NCBI RefSeq assembly: GCF_947487305.1
Contig: NZ_CANKWH010000004.1
Location: 228,191 to 292,190, forward strand
From: an uncultured Paracoccus sp.
Lineage (GTDB): Bacteria > Pseudomonadota > Alphaproteobacteria > Rhodobacterales > Rhodobacteraceae
DNA length: 64,000 nucleotides
Reading direction: 5' to 3'
Shown piece after piece: positions 10,601 through 19,060 of this stretch. The notes below the pieces were generated by a model. That model was not told the DNA's origin. It worked only from the letters and a program-made list of their open reading frames with translations, and did no database searches. Each line of letters begins with the position of its first letter. The stretch's first letter is position 1. A program made the position numbers and the translations under genes.

Positions 10601-10657
10601 CACGACCTCCTCGTGGGTAAAGCTCATTGCGAATGCAGCGGTAAAATGCTTGGTCAT
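7604..10657 (-). CDS. large bitopic envelope protein with GspL/PilM-like N-terminus and PilP-like C-terminus
   Basis: The 1017-residue protein has three parts. Residues 1 to about 170 look like the actin-like cytoplasmic domain of GspL/PilM proteins (TLLVIPDDQILYTTLTVP, then LEEAEQFALSQGFRPTGF). One membrane helix lies near residues 345-365 (MMGLLMLALVVVLLFFGG). A very long Ala, Pro and Glu-rich low-complexity region follows, expected in the periplasm. The last 70 residues (from about 946) resemble PilP/GspC homology-region domains, with ALVRLSNGRVITLRLGDRI. No other secretion or pilus gene is nearby. It is coupled to the antiporter gene by a TAATG overlap. The start is uncertain; Met11 is an alternative and neither has a strong ribosome site. 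Confidence 0.75.
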   Translation of the reverse strand: MTKHFTAAFAMSFTHEEVVLEKRDPEGWRRLGSVRFTRGDLSQQLGSLRERDGTEADQAGGPDTLLVIPDDQILYTTLTVPPGPEPALAVARALEGLTPYEVADLAFAFAPAGEDQADSLRIAAVARRTLEEAEQFALSQGFRPTGFIARPGDDRFPGQPDFGPSATVRDLTRRSTVTEPDLRRAGVTSASIAGMAETPAKVASADPVVSRVIAHAYPAEPAVTAAPKPKRPIMSEFSVAAERGATASPAPRNLRVGPALPAETPVETLEAEAAETDAQVIRHLAPQVEPATPGKTMPPRAQAFHSRAAEARSRRAVEETEPATSGAMASLIGAARAMNSRAPSTFTVMMGLLMLALVVVLLFFGGKTETPAADQIAASAPATEVAEPAAAPVSDEALVEDTTEPVDEAEMAEEPDVPTDAELAATDPVTAPVAEAEPATAAVLPVESPAPVNEAAAAPETEAATDEALAARESAVRAALTEAQAEPAAEPEAEAEAVAEAPVAQVPAATHTPTHTSGPAPVAAAPAPKAAARKAAVPKAAAPAPRATQPAPLRTLALTRSTRPAAPPRRSAAPEANDATPVVPANPRPFAERTQAAPSRVTAIRPPSRPSSTRRTRSEPVAQPAAAPAPAAQRPTDALQRSTRPRSRPDRQSMNLLPRDAEKPRQAALTPDEIRYYEDILKNLRTAQAGNDSLSKAERDAVIRLADARPVRRPVDVRAGTQKAVNNAVAAAMGESPPPAQKPQSEPQRTAGSPKATGGLSRSARPSHRPGSLSARAGGSSVSGAAVDKAIAAAVASGPLAPGARALTALSSSPLPPRRSGNRGVVALVAPAAAAATAVAAAPIPTPQQPSANEAAAIEAQRREDAQLQAQAEARARDRAAADARAEAQARAAAEARARAQAEAEARAAAQRNQAYTPPEAENEPEVATNVPRGTTAAGVAANATVKDGITINRTQIIGTIGAGKGSRALVRLSNGRVITLRLGDRINGGTITAIGNSRVTYVKGGRSSDLAVLDGR

Positions 10658-10833
10658 GACGGTCTGCTAAGCCTCGGCGCGCGGGTTTGTCCCGATCTGG
10701 TGTTGTCTTCATGATTTACCTCAATTCCTTGTGTGGGGAAAGGGAAACTGGCGAAGCTGTGAACGCAAATCGATGAACAAATCCCTAAGATCGGCGTTCA
10801 GCGGGGCAGGCATCCCCCAACAGGAGTTACCAA

Positions 10834-11817
10834 ATGAAATCACGAGACACCGCCGCCACCACGAGGCCCGTTCCGACCCGCAAGGCGCGCGGGCGGGGGA
10901 TTCTGGCCGGGCTGCTGGCAGGCGCGGCGCTGATGGCTGCCGCCCCCGCGATGGCGGCGCCCGGCGACAAACCCGGCATGGGCGGGCATCAAGCCTGCCA
11001 CGGCAAGGGCATGGGTCCTCACGGCGCCCGCATCTCTGTCACCGGCGAGGGCCAGGCACTGGGCCAGCCCGACATGGCGACGATCAATCTGGGCGTCACC
11101 ACCCAGGCCGAGACGGCAGCGGCGGCGATGGCCGCGAATTCCGAGCAGCAGACGGCGGTGATCGCGGCGCTGACCGGATCGGGCGTCGAAGAACGCGACA
11201 TCCAGACCTCGGGTCTGAACCTGACGCCGATGATGGACTATTCGCGCGAGGGCCAGCCGCCGCGCGTCACAGGCTACCAGGCGCAGAACATGGTGACGGT
11301 GCGGGTGCGCGACCTCGAGGGTCTGGGCGGCACGCTGGACGGGCTGGTCACGGCGGGCGCGAACGAGATCAACGGCATCACCTTCGGCCGCGACAATTCC
11401 GACGAGATGCAGGACGAGGCGCGCCGCGACGCGGTGGCCGATGCCCAGCACCGCGCCGAGGTGATCGCCGAGGCTGCCGGCCTGACGCTTGGCCCGGTTC
11501 TGACCATGCGCGATGTCGTCTATACGCAGGGCGGGCCCGAGCCGATGATGATGCGGCAGGCGATGGATGCCGGGGCCGCCAAGGCGGTGCCGGTGCAGGG
11601 TGGTGAGCTGACCATGATGGCGCAGGTCGAGATGCAGTTCGCGCTGCGCGACGAGGCGGCGATGGCAGAATGCGCCGCGATGGGTCCCGGGCAGGGCGAG
11701 CATGATGCCGCGCCCGAGGCTGGACCCGGGGCCGAACCCGAGCCCGAGGGCGAGATGCCCGAGGGCGAAGCACCGGAGGCCGAGGCACCCGACGCGGAGG
11801 CGGCGCCCTCGAACTGA
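10834..11817 (+). CDS. SIMPL domain (DUF541) protein, exported
   Basis: The 327-residue protein has a long basic N-terminus and a signal peptide ending AMA-A near residue 42. The SIMPL/DUF541 domain follows (ISVTGEGQALGQPDMATINLG, shifting to ANEINGITF and MRDVVY). The family is periplasmic or outer-membrane; E. coli YggE is linked to oxidative stress defence. The C-terminal 40 residues are an unusual acidic Glu/Pro/Ala tail with EAPEAEAPDAEA-like repeats. The ATG follows GGAG with 7 nt spacing. Confidence 0.85.
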   Translation: MKSRDTAATTRPVPTRKARGRGILAGLLAGAALMAAAPAMAAPGDKPGMGGHQACHGKGMGPHGARISVTGEGQALGQPDMATINLGVTTQAETAAAAMAANSEQQTAVIAALTGSGVEERDIQTSGLNLTPMMDYSREGQPPRVTGYQAQNMVTVRVRDLEGLGGTLDGLVTAGANEINGITFGRDNSDEMQDEARRDAVADAQHRAEVIAEAAGLTLGPVLTMRDVVYTQGGPEPMMMRQAMDAGAAKAVPVQGGELTMMAQVEMQFALRDEAAMAECAAMGPGQGEHDAAPEAGPGAEPEPEGEMPEGEAPEAEAPDAEAAPSN

Positions 11818-11862
11818 GGTCAGGCCGAAGCTGTCACACAGCCGTTCGAAACACGGCAATCG

Positions 11863-11892
11863 AAAAGGCCCGGGGAAACGCTCCCCGGGCCT
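11863..11892 (-). terminator. terminator of metY, possibly bidirectional
   Basis: Arms AGGCCCGGGGA (11866-11876) and TCCCCGGGCCT (11882-11892) form a perfect 11-bp stem. The T-run lies on the minus-strand side, so it mainly serves the sulfhydrylase gene. It may also stop the converging SIMPL gene. Confidence 0.8.
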
Positions 11893-11911
11893 CGTCATCT
11901 GGGCAGCACTC

Positions 11912-13192
11912 TCAGGCCGTCGCCTTGGCCAGCGCCTGGTCCAGATCGGCGATCAGATCGCCCACATCCTCCAGTCCGATCGACAGCCGCACCACTTCGG
12001 GGCCTGCACCGGCGGCGCGCTGCTGATCCTCGTTCAACTGCCGGTGCGTGGTCGAGGCGGAATGGATCACCAGCGAGCGGGCATCGCCCAGGTTCGCCAC
12101 ATGGCTGAAGAGTTGCAGCGCATCGACCAGCTTGACCGCCGCCGCATAGCCGCCCTTGATCTCGAAGGTGAAGATCGCACCCGCGCCCATGGGATAGACG
12201 CGCTTCGCCGTCGCGTTCCAGGGCGAGGAGGCGAGGCCCGCATAGGTGACAAGGTTCACCCGCGGGTCTTTCTCCAGCCATTCGGCGACCTTCTGGGCGT
12301 TCTCGACATGGCGCGGCATGCGCAGGCCAAGGGTCTCGATCCCCATCAGCGTGTAATGCGCGCCCTGCGGGTTCATGGTCATGCCCAGATCGCGCAGCCC
12401 GATGGCGATGCCGTGGAAGGTGAAGGCGAGGTTGCCGAAGGTCTCGTGGAATTTCAGCCCGTGATAGGCGGGTTCCGGGGCCGAGAGGCTGGGGAACTTG
12501 TCGCTGGCCGACCAGTCGAAATTGCCGCTGTCCACCACCACGCCGCCGGTCACGGTCCCATTGCCGGTCATGTATTTGGTCAGGCTGTGGACAACCAGCG
12601 TCGCGCCCATCTCGAGCGGCTTGCAGAGATAGGGGGTGGCCAGGGTGTTGTCGACGATCAGCGGGATGCCGGCCTCGTTCGCGATGCCCGCGACGGCGGG
12701 GATGTCGGTGACATAGCCGCCCGGGTTGCTGATCGATTCACAGAAGATCGCGCGGGTGTCACCGTCGATGGCGGCGCGGACGGCCACGAGATCGTCGAGA
12801 TCGACGAATTTCGCCGACCAGCCGAAGCGGCGGATGGTCTGGCTGAACTGGGTGACGGTGCCCCCGTAAAGCCGGGTCGAGGCGATGATGTTCAGCCCCG
12901 GTCCCATCAGCGGGAACAGCGCCATGATCTGCGCCGCGTGACCCGAGGAACAGCAGACCGCGCCGGCCCCGCCCTCCAGCGCCGCGATGCGGTTCTGCAG
13001 CGCGCTGACCGTCGGGTTGGTCAGCCGCGAATAGATATAGCCGACCTCTTGCAGGTTAAACAGTTTTGCCGCGTGATCGGCGTCGCGGAAGGCATAGGCG
13101 GTGGTCTGATAGATCGGCACCTGCCGCGCGCCGGTGGCGGGGTCGGCTGCGGTGCCGGCATGGATGGCGGTCGTGTCGAAGCCCTGGGTCAT
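11912..13192 (-). CDS. metY: O-acetylhomoserine sulfhydrylase (aminocarboxypropyltransferase)
   Basis: This PLP enzyme of the Cys/Met metabolism family makes homocysteine directly from O-acetylhomoserine and sulfide. The 426-residue length and the N-terminus GFDTTAIHAG fit MetY rather than the shorter cystathionine enzymes. The PLP lysine is K206 in HSLTKYMTGNGT. The motif YSRLTNPT and the substrate region SSGHAAQ are present. The ATG follows AGGAGG with 9 nt spacing. Its homocysteine feeds methionine and the MetK/AhcY cycle encoded at 48581-51785. It could also accept O-succinylhomoserine (MetZ), but that is less likely. Confidence 0.92.
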   Translation of the reverse strand: MTQGFDTTAIHAGTAADPATGARQVPIYQTTAYAFRDADHAAKLFNLQEVGYIYSRLTNPTVSALQNRIAALEGGAGAVCCSSGHAAQIMALFPLMGPGLNIIASTRLYGGTVTQFSQTIRRFGWSAKFVDLDDLVAVRAAIDGDTRAIFCESISNPGGYVTDIPAVAGIANEAGIPLIVDNTLATPYLCKPLEMGATLVVHSLTKYMTGNGTVTGGVVVDSGNFDWSASDKFPSLSAPEPAYHGLKFHETFGNLAFTFHGIAIGLRDLGMTMNPQGAHYTLMGIETLGLRMPRHVENAQKVAEWLEKDPRVNLVTYAGLASSPWNATAKRVYPMGAGAIFTFEIKGGYAAAVKLVDALQLFSHVANLGDARSLVIHSASTTHRQLNEDQQRAAGAGPEVVRLSIGLEDVGDLIADLDQALAKATA

Positions 13193-13281
13193 CTGGCTGA
13201 TCCTCCTGTGGTCGCGGACAACCTAGAGGCCGAGACCCGCCCCCCGCAACGGGAAAACGGGGGGCAAGCGGCGGGACCAGA

Positions 13282-14475
13282 TCAGTGCCTCTGGTCGCTT
13301 GCCGGCTGGCCGTGGTCCAGCACCGTGCCGGCTTCGGGCGCGGGTTCGTGGATCGGGCAGCGCCACAGCACCGCCACGACCGCGATCAGCGCAAAGCCCC
13401 AGGTCGGCAGGTCAAGGAAGGCCCCGACGACCGAGACCCCGGCCATGACCGGCAGCGCAAGGCTGCGGATGCCGTGGTGAAAATGCCGGTCGCGCGCCAC
13501 CCAGAGCGCCAGCATGAACACCGCGAGCGGCAGGCCCAGCCACATCGCCAGCTCTGCCGGTGTCGCCTTGCTGTGATCGCTGGCCAGATCCAGCTCGGCC
13601 GCGACCCCGGCGCCCAGCACCGCGACCGAGCCGAAGATGAAGACATGGGAATAGCCCCAGATGAAGGCGGTCTTGGTATCGGCGCGGGGCAAGTGATCCT
13701 CTTCGGTGAAATAGAGCCAGAAGATCGCCAGCACCATCACCGCCCCGCCAAGCGCGACCACGCCCGGCCACATCAGGCCATCTTCGCCATACATCATGCT
13801 GAAGCCGACGCTGATCGCCAGCATGATCTCGCCCATCGAGATGATGGTCAGCAGGCCGTAGCGTTCGATGATGTGGTGGCGGTGAAAGGGCGTGGCGCCG
13901 GCGCGTTCGGCAAAAACGGGCACCGAGAACTCGATCAGGAAGACCAGACCGGCCCCGATGAAGAAGGCAGTCGAGCCGGGCGCGCAGAGCAGATAGACGA
14001 GGATCCAGCCGACCTGCGCGATCAGGATGCCGGCGGCAAAGCGGCGGCAGGTGGCGCGATAGGCGGGATTGCTGCTGGCCCTGAGCCACAGAAGCGCCAT
14101 GGCGACCCGCATGATGCACCAGCCAAGCACGCCCCACTGCATGTCCAGCGTCTCGAAGATATGTCCGGCCCCGCCGGCGAAGATCAGCGCCCCGATCATG
14201 ATGGTCATGGTCAAGAGCCGATAGAGAGGGCCGTCATTGTCGAAGGCGCTGGCGAACCAGGTGAAGTTCATCCACGACCACCAGATCGAGATGAAGAGGA
14301 AGAGGAAGCGCGGCAGCACCTCGATGCCATGGCCCCCGCTGATGCCGTGATGCAGCGCCGCCGTGACCGAGGCGATGGCGATGACGAAGACCAGATCGAA
14401 GAACAGTTCCAGCTGGGTGGCCGCGCGATGGTGCTGCGCGGGATTGCGGGCGGGAAGGGCGGGGAGGTGAACCAT
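13282..14475 (-). CDS. low temperature requirement protein A (LtrA) family membrane protein
   Basis: The 397-residue polytopic protein has the LtrA family signature near the N-terminus (TQLELFFDLVFVIAIA), the region SIWWSWMNFTWFA, and about ten membrane segments. LtrA was named from a cold-sensitive Listeria mutant, but the molecular function is unknown. It lies 89 bp upstream of metY on the same strand. A GC-rich inverted repeat without T-run sits between them, so read-through is possible. Confidence 0.85.
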   Translation of the reverse strand: MVHLPALPARNPAQHHRAATQLELFFDLVFVIAIASVTAALHHGISGGHGIEVLPRFLFLFISIWWSWMNFTWFASAFDNDGPLYRLLTMTIMIGALIFAGGAGHIFETLDMQWGVLGWCIMRVAMALLWLRASSNPAYRATCRRFAAGILIAQVGWILVYLLCAPGSTAFFIGAGLVFLIEFSVPVFAERAGATPFHRHHIIERYGLLTIISMGEIMLAISVGFSMMYGEDGLMWPGVVALGGAVMVLAIFWLYFTEEDHLPRADTKTAFIWGYSHVFIFGSVAVLGAGVAAELDLASDHSKATPAELAMWLGLPLAVFMLALWVARDRHFHHGIRSLALPVMAGVSVVGAFLDLPTWGFALIAVVAVLWRCPIHEPAPEAGTVLDHGQPASDQRH

Positions 14476-14537
14476 GAGAAGCCTCGTCGGGGATTGCCGT
14501 CCCAGATAGGAGGAGATTTCGCGGAAAACTCAAGCCT

Positions 14538-15752
14538 TCAGATGCGACGACCTGCCGCAGGCCCTGCTGCTGTCACGGCCAGAGGGTCATGGTCATAGAT
14601 CCAGTCGAACCGCCCGGCCAGCCGCTCGGGCGAAAGGCGCGAGATCACCCGCAGCCCGGCATGGGCGACCAGCCGCTTTGGCCCGGTCAGGTGATAGGCG
14701 CGGGCATTTGCGCTGGCCAGCGCCACGACCTTCGTCGCCCGTTCGGCCCGGAGCGACTGGTATCGGGCCAGCGCGGCGGTCTGGTCTGGGTCAGCATCGA
14801 GACAGGCGGCCAGCACCGCCGCATCCTCGATCGCAAGCGCCGCGCCCTGGGCCATGAAGGGCAGGGTCGGATGGGCGGCATCGCCAAGGATGACGCGGCT
14901 GCCATCCTGCCAGCGCCGCGCGACCTCGTGGCGGAAAAGGCCCCAGATGCCGGTCTCGCTGACCCGAGCCAGCCAGTCGGGCACCGGCCCGCCGAAAGCC
15001 GCGAAGGCAGCGCGCAGATGGGCCGGGTCGTCGGCCTGCGACCAGCCCTCGGCCTGCCAGTCCGGGCGCTCGACCACGGCGACGATGTTGCGAAGTCCGC
15101 CAGCCAGCGGATAGCTGACCAGATGCCGTTTCGGCCCGAGGAACAGGTCGGCCCAGCCCGTGCCATCGGCGGGCGGTTCGGGGTCGCGGATCAACGCGCG
15201 CCACGCGGTCTGGCCGGTGAAGAAGGGCGCCTCGGTGCCGTTCAGCACCTGCCGCACCCGGCTGTTGATCCCATCCGCGCCGATGACCAGCGGCTCGCGC
15301 GGCAGGGCGTCGATCATGTGGCCAAGCCGCAGGGTCACGCCTTCGGCCTCGGCTGCGGCACCCAGCACCTCGACCAGCCTGGCGCGGTGAATCATGCGGA
15401 AGCGGGCAGCGGGGCGTCGCGCGGCAAGGTCGAGCCGGGCGATGGGTCGGCCTGCCGCATCCCACATCCGGACCCCGCGCCCGTTGACCGACACCGCATC
15501 CAGCGCCGGGCCGAGCCCCAGCGCCTCGAGCACCCGGCCCGCATTCGGAGAGATCTGCAGGCCTGCACCGACCTCGGTCAGCTCGGGCGCGCGTTCAAGC
15601 ACATGCACCTCGGCCCTGCGCCGGGCCAGCGCCAGCGCGGCGGTCAATCCGCCAATGCCCGCGCCGATGAGGGTGGCCGGGCGGTCTTTCAGATTGTTGC
15701 CGCGTCGCGCAGACAGGACGGCTGGACTCGGACCCTCGGTGCTTTCCGACAT
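14538..15752 (-). CDS. FAD-dependent aromatic-ring monooxygenase (salicylate hydroxylase-like)
   Basis: The 404-residue protein is a class A flavin monooxygenase. The N-terminal dinucleotide motif ATLIGAGIGGLTAALALA, the central VIGADGINSRVR and the C-terminal GDAAHPTLPFMAQGAALAIE are the three family hallmarks. It uses NADPH or NADH and O2 to hydroxylate a substrate that cannot be named from sequence; 3-hydroxybenzoate and salicylate hydroxylases are close in motif content. The ATG follows AAGGA. A 30-residue N-terminal extension precedes the Rossmann fold. It stands 62 bp before LtrA on the same strand. Confidence 0.88.
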   Translation of the reverse strand: MSESTEGPSPAVLSARRGNNLKDRPATLIGAGIGGLTAALALARRRAEVHVLERAPELTEVGAGLQISPNAGRVLEALGLGPALDAVSVNGRGVRMWDAAGRPIARLDLAARRPAARFRMIHRARLVEVLGAAAEAEGVTLRLGHMIDALPREPLVIGADGINSRVRQVLNGTEAPFFTGQTAWRALIRDPEPPADGTGWADLFLGPKRHLVSYPLAGGLRNIVAVVERPDWQAEGWSQADDPAHLRAAFAAFGGPVPDWLARVSETGIWGLFRHEVARRWQDGSRVILGDAAHPTLPFMAQGAALAIEDAAVLAACLDADPDQTAALARYQSLRAERATKVVALASANARAYHLTGPKRLVAHAGLRVISRLSPERLAGRFDWIYDHDPLAVTAAGPAAGRRI

Positions 15753-15824
15753 GATCCTTGTCCTTTCGCCGTCCTTGTGCCGGGGCGTCGATCCCGCAGG
15801 TCGCCGCCCCGTCAGCAGTCCGGA

Positions 15825-16247
15825 TCAGTCGTCCCGGTGAACGCGCTCGCGCCGCTCGTGCTTTTCCTGCGCTTCCAGCGTCATCGTGGCGATGGGGCGC
15901 GCGTCCAGCCGCTTGAGGCTGATCGGCTCGCCAGTCACCTCGCAATAGCCGTAATCCCCGGTTTCGATCCGGCGCAGCGCCGAGTCGATCTTGGAGACCA
16001 GCTTGCGCTGGCGATCGCGGGTGCGCAGTTCCAGCGCCCGGTCAGTTTCCTCGCTGGCGCGGTCGGCAATATCCGGCACGCTGCGGCCACTGTCCTGAAG
16101 TCCTTCGAGCGTTTCGGCGGATTGCTCGAGCAGTTCCTGCTTCCATGCCTGCAATTTGCGACGAAAATACTCTAACTGACGGTCATTCATAAAAGGTTCG
16201 TCCTCGGCGGGACGGTAATCCTGAGGCAGGAAGGTTTGAGCTTTCAT
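15825..16247 (-). CDS. dksA: RNA polymerase-binding transcription factor DksA
   Basis: The 140-residue protein binds the secondary channel of RNA polymerase and with ppGpp adjusts rRNA and amino-acid promoters. The coiled-coil tip has the key acidic pattern DIADRASEE (E. coli DxxDxA). The zinc-finger region reads GYCEVTGEPISLKRLDARP, then TMTLEAQEK, so only one of the four zinc cysteines remains. Single-Cys DksA proteins are known from Rhodobacter sphaeroides. The ATG follows GGAGGAAAT. A good promoter lies at 16326-16354. Confidence 0.95.
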   Translation of the reverse strand: MKAQTFLPQDYRPAEDEPFMNDRQLEYFRRKLQAWKQELLEQSAETLEGLQDSGRSVPDIADRASEETDRALELRTRDRQRKLVSKIDSALRRIETGDYGYCEVTGEPISLKRLDARPIATMTLEAQEKHERRERVHRDD

Positions 16248-16325
16248 ATTTCCTCCGGCTCGGCCGGGACGTTGGGGGGTCCGGGTCCTCGAGCGGACCC
16301 ATAAAGGAAGGAATCCCCCTTGTCG

Positions 16326-16354
16326 ATATAAGTTAGGGTTAACGTCTGCGCCAA
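16326..16354 (-). promoter_or_regulatory. promoter of dksA
   Basis: The minus strand has -35 TTGGCG (16349-16354), a 17-bp spacer and -10 TTATAT (16326-16331). The leader would be about 70 nt. It also contains GGGTCC and GGACCC arms that could pair, between 16275 and 16302. Confidence 0.6.
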
Positions 16355-16419
16355 TCTTGCGGGCGGCGGGACAGCGTCCTAGGTTGCCGCCGAGTTGGAG
16401 CAGGTTCAGGAGTCCTTAC

Positions 16420-17262
16420 ATGCAATTCACCGGCACCCGGGACTATGTCGCACCCCCCGAACTGGCCATCGCCGTCAATGCCGCCGTGACGCTGGAGCGA
16501 CCCCTGCTGGTCAAGGGCGAGCCGGGGACCGGCAAGACCGAGCTGGCGCGGCAGATGGCCGCCGGGCTGGGCCTGCCGATCATCGAATGGAACGTGAAAT
16601 CAACGACCAAGGCGCAGCAGGGTCTGTATGAATACGACGCGGTCAGCCGGCTGCGCGACAGCCAGCTGGGCGATGAACGCGTGCATGATGTCGGCAATTA
16701 CATCCGCAAGGGCAAGCTGTGGCAGGCCTTCGATGCGCCGGGCAAGGTCGTCCTGCTGATCGACGAGATCGACAAGGCGGATATCGAGTTCCCGAACGAC
16801 CTGCTGCAGGAACTCGACCGCATGGAATTTCACGTTTACGAGACCGGCGAGACCATCCGCGCAAGACACCGGCCGGTGGTGGTGATTACTTCGAACAATG
16901 AAAAGGAACTGCCCGACGCCTTCCTGCGCCGCTGCTTCTTTCATTACATCCGCTTTCCCGATGCCGAGACGTTGAAGCAGATCGTCAGCGTTCAATACCC
17001 CGGGTTGAAACCGCGCCTTCTGGATACCGCGCTGACCCAGTTCTTCGAGCTGCGCGAGGTGCCCGGGCTGAAGAAGAAGCCCTCGACCAGCGAGTTTCTG
17101 GACTGGCTGAAACTGATCCTGGCCGAGGATCTGGCCCCCGAGGATCTGCAGCGCGCGCCCGACCAGATCCTGCCGCGCCTGCATGGTGCGCTGCTCAAAA
17201 ACGAGCAGGACGTGGCGCTGTTCGAGAAGCTGGCCTTCATGGCCCGGCGGCAGGGGCGGTAA
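16420..17262 (+). CDS. MoxR-family AAA+ ATPase
   Basis: The 280-residue protein is a MoxR/CoxD-type AAA+ ATPase. Walker A is GEPGTGKTELARQ, Walker B is VVLLIDEIDKADIEF, and sensor 1 is VVVITSNNEKELPDAFLRR. Such ATPases act as chaperones or metal-cofactor insertases, usually with a von Willebrand A-domain partner encoded next door. No VWA gene follows here; a GNAT gene starts 8 bp downstream. The start ATG at 16420 was chosen for its AGGAG at 7 nt; the longer frame upstream lacks a ribosome site. Confidence 0.9.
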   Translation: MQFTGTRDYVAPPELAIAVNAAVTLERPLLVKGEPGTGKTELARQMAAGLGLPIIEWNVKSTTKAQQGLYEYDAVSRLRDSQLGDERVHDVGNYIRKGKLWQAFDAPGKVVLLIDEIDKADIEFPNDLLQELDRMEFHVYETGETIRARHRPVVVITSNNEKELPDAFLRRCFFHYIRFPDAETLKQIVSVQYPGLKPRLLDTALTQFFELREVPGLKKKPSTSEFLDWLKLILAEDLAPEDLQRAPDQILPRLHGALLKNEQDVALFEKLAFMARRQGR

Positions 17263-17270
17263 GGTTGGCG

Positions 17271-17720
17271 ATGCAGGTGACAGTCCGGCCGGTCACGGCT
17301 GCCGACAAGGCAGGGTGGCAGGCGCTTTACGACGGTTATCAGCGGTTCTACGAACGCCCCGACCTGCCGCAATCCTTTTTCGATCACGCCTTCGACCGGC
17401 TGCTCTCGGGCGATCCGCGCGATTTTCACGGGCTGGTGGCAGAGGAGGACGGGCAGCTGCTGGGGCTGACGCATTACGTCTTTCACCCCAATCTCTGGCG
17501 TCCGGAAGGGGTCTGCTATCTGCAGGATCTGTTCACCGCGCCGCAGGCGCGCGGCAAGGGCGTTGCGCGCGCGCTGATCGAGGCGGTCTATGCGGCGGCG
17601 GATGCCAAGGGCGTTCCTGCGGTCTACTGGCTGACGGCCGAGAATAACTATCCCGGCCGCATGCTCTATGATCGCCTGGCGGTGAAATCGCCCTTCATCC
17701 GCTATAACCGCCCGCTTTAG
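17271..17720 (+). CDS. GNAT family N-acetyltransferase
   Basis: The 149-residue protein has the GNAT fold, with [15 protein letters not shown] at the start, the acetyl-CoA loop [18 protein letters not shown] (R/Q-x-x-G-x-G/A type) and a final [13 protein letters not shown]. The acceptor substrate is unknown. It is 8 bp downstream of the MoxR gene and probably co-transcribed. The start at 17271 fits an AAGG six bases upstream. Its stop overlaps the stop of the converging glmM by four bases, so there is no room for a terminator. Confidence 0.85.
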   Translation: MQVTVRPVTAADKAGWQALYDGYQRFYERPDLPQSFFDHAFDRLLSGDPRDFHGLVAEEDGQLLGLTHYVFHPNLWRPEGVCYLQDLFTAPQARGKGVARALIEAVYAAADAKGVPAVYWLTAENNYPGRMLYDRLAVKSPFIRYNRPL

Positions 17721-19060
17721 GCAGCCTTCTCGACGGCGGCGACGATGCCGTCGACGACCTCGCGCAACATGGTCTCGTCCTCGGCCTCGGCCATCACCCG
17801 GATCAGCGGCTCGGTGCCCGATTTGCGGATCAGCACCCGGCCCGAACCGTTCAGCCGCCGCTCGGCCTCGGCGATCACCGCCTTGACCGGTTCGGTCGAC
17901 AAGGGATCGGCCCCGGCGGCATAGCGGACATTCTTCAGCATCTGCGGCACCGGGTCGAACTGGCTGACCAGCTGGCTGGCGGGCTGGCCGCTATCGGCCA
18001 TGGCGGCGAGGAATTGCAGCCCCGCGATCAGCCCGTCGCCGGTGGTGGCGTAATCGGTCATGACGATATGGCCCGACTGCTCGCCGCCGAGGTTGAAGCC
18101 CTGACCGCGCATCCGCTCGACCACATAGCGGTCCCCGACCTTGGTCCGTTCAAGCCGCAAGCCGCGCCCCTGCAGATAGCGTTCGAGCCCCAGATTGGAC
18201 ATGACGGTCGCCACCAGCGCGCCGCCTTTCAGCCGGCCCGCATCGGCCCAACGGCTGGCCAGCAGCGCCATGATCTGGTCGCCATCGGCCAAACGGCCCT
18301 TTTCGTCGATGATCGCCACCCGGTCGGCGTCGCCGTCAAGGCTGATGCCCAGATCGGCGCCATGTTTCAGCACCGCTTCGGCGCAGGCCTCGGGATGGGT
18401 GCTGCCGCAGCCCTCGTTGATGTTGAGGCCATTGGGCTCGACCCCCACCGGGATCACCTCGGCGCCCAGTTCCCACAGCACATCCGGCGCGGCGCGATAG
18501 GCGGCGCCATTGGCGCAATCCACGACCACCTTCAGCCCGTCCAGCCGCTGGCCGGTGGGGAATGTGGTCTTGGCATATTCGACATAGCGCCCGCGCCCGT
18601 CATCGATGCGCTTTGCGCGCCCGATATTCTGCGGCTGCGCCAGGTCGAAGCTGCCGGCGACGATACGCTCGATCTCGGCCTCGGCCTCGTCGGACAGCTT
18701 GAAGCCGTCGGGGCCGAAGAACTTGATGCCGTTGTCCGCCGCCGGGTTGTGGCTGGCCGAGATCATGATCCCCACATCCGCCCGCATCGAGCGGGTCAGG
18801 AACCCCACCGCCGGGGTCGGCACCGGACCCAGAAGCAGCACGTTCATACCGGTCGAGGTGAGTCCGGCGGTCAGTGCGTTCTCGATCATGTAGCCCGACA
18901 GGCGGGTGTCCTTGCCGATCACCACGCGGTGGCCGTTGCGCCCGTCGCGGCGGAAATAGCGGCCGGCGGCGGCGCCAAGACGCAGCGCCATTTCGGCGGT
19001 CATGGGAAAGGTATTCGCGCGGCCCCTGACGCCGTCGGTTCCGAAAAGCTTCCTGCTCAT
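17717..19060 (-). CDS. glmM: phosphoglucosamine mutase
   Basis: GlmM converts glucosamine-6-phosphate to glucosamine-1-phosphate for UDP-GlcNAc, the peptidoglycan and lipopolysaccharide precursor. The 447-residue protein begins [13 protein letters not shown]. The phosphoserine loop [20 protein letters not shown] places the catalytic Ser at 103. The metal loop SLDGDADR and the C-terminal [14 protein letters not shown] phosphate loop are intact. Start 19060 is supported by the ATGA overlap with folP and the family N-terminus; the 12 extra codons upstream are not expected to be translated. Confidence 0.97.
   Translation of the reverse strand: MSRKLFGTDGVRGRANTFPMTAEMALRLGAAAGRYFRRDGRNGHRVVIGKDTRLSGYMIENALTAGLTSTGMNVLLLGPVPTPAVGFLTRSMRADVGIMISASHNPAADNGIKFFGPDGFKLSDEAEAEIERIVAGSFDLAQPQNIGRAKRIDDGRGRYVEYAKTTFPTGQRLDGLKVVVDCANGAAYRAAPDVLWELGAEVIPVGVEPNGLNINEGCGSTHPEACAEAVLKHGADLGISLDGDADRVAIIDEKGRLADGDQIMALLASRWADAGRLKGGALVATVMSNLGLERYLQGRGLRLERTKVGDRYVVERMRGQGFNLGGEQSGHIVMTDYATTGDGLIAGLQFLAAMADSGQPASQLVSQFDPVPQMLKNVRYAAGADPLSTEPVKAVIAEAERRLNGSGRVLIRKSGTEPLIRVMAEAEDETMLREVVDGIVAAVEKAA

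Noticed and set aside
8354..10714. 786-codon plus-strand frame opposite the 1017-residue protein
   Set aside because: The Gly/Arg-rich translation follows from the Ala/Pro-rich gene on the other strand.
13193..13281. SAM-responsive leader upstream of metY
   Set aside because: The 89-bp spacer has a GC-rich inverted repeat but no SAM-II/SAM-V-like pattern that I can recognise.
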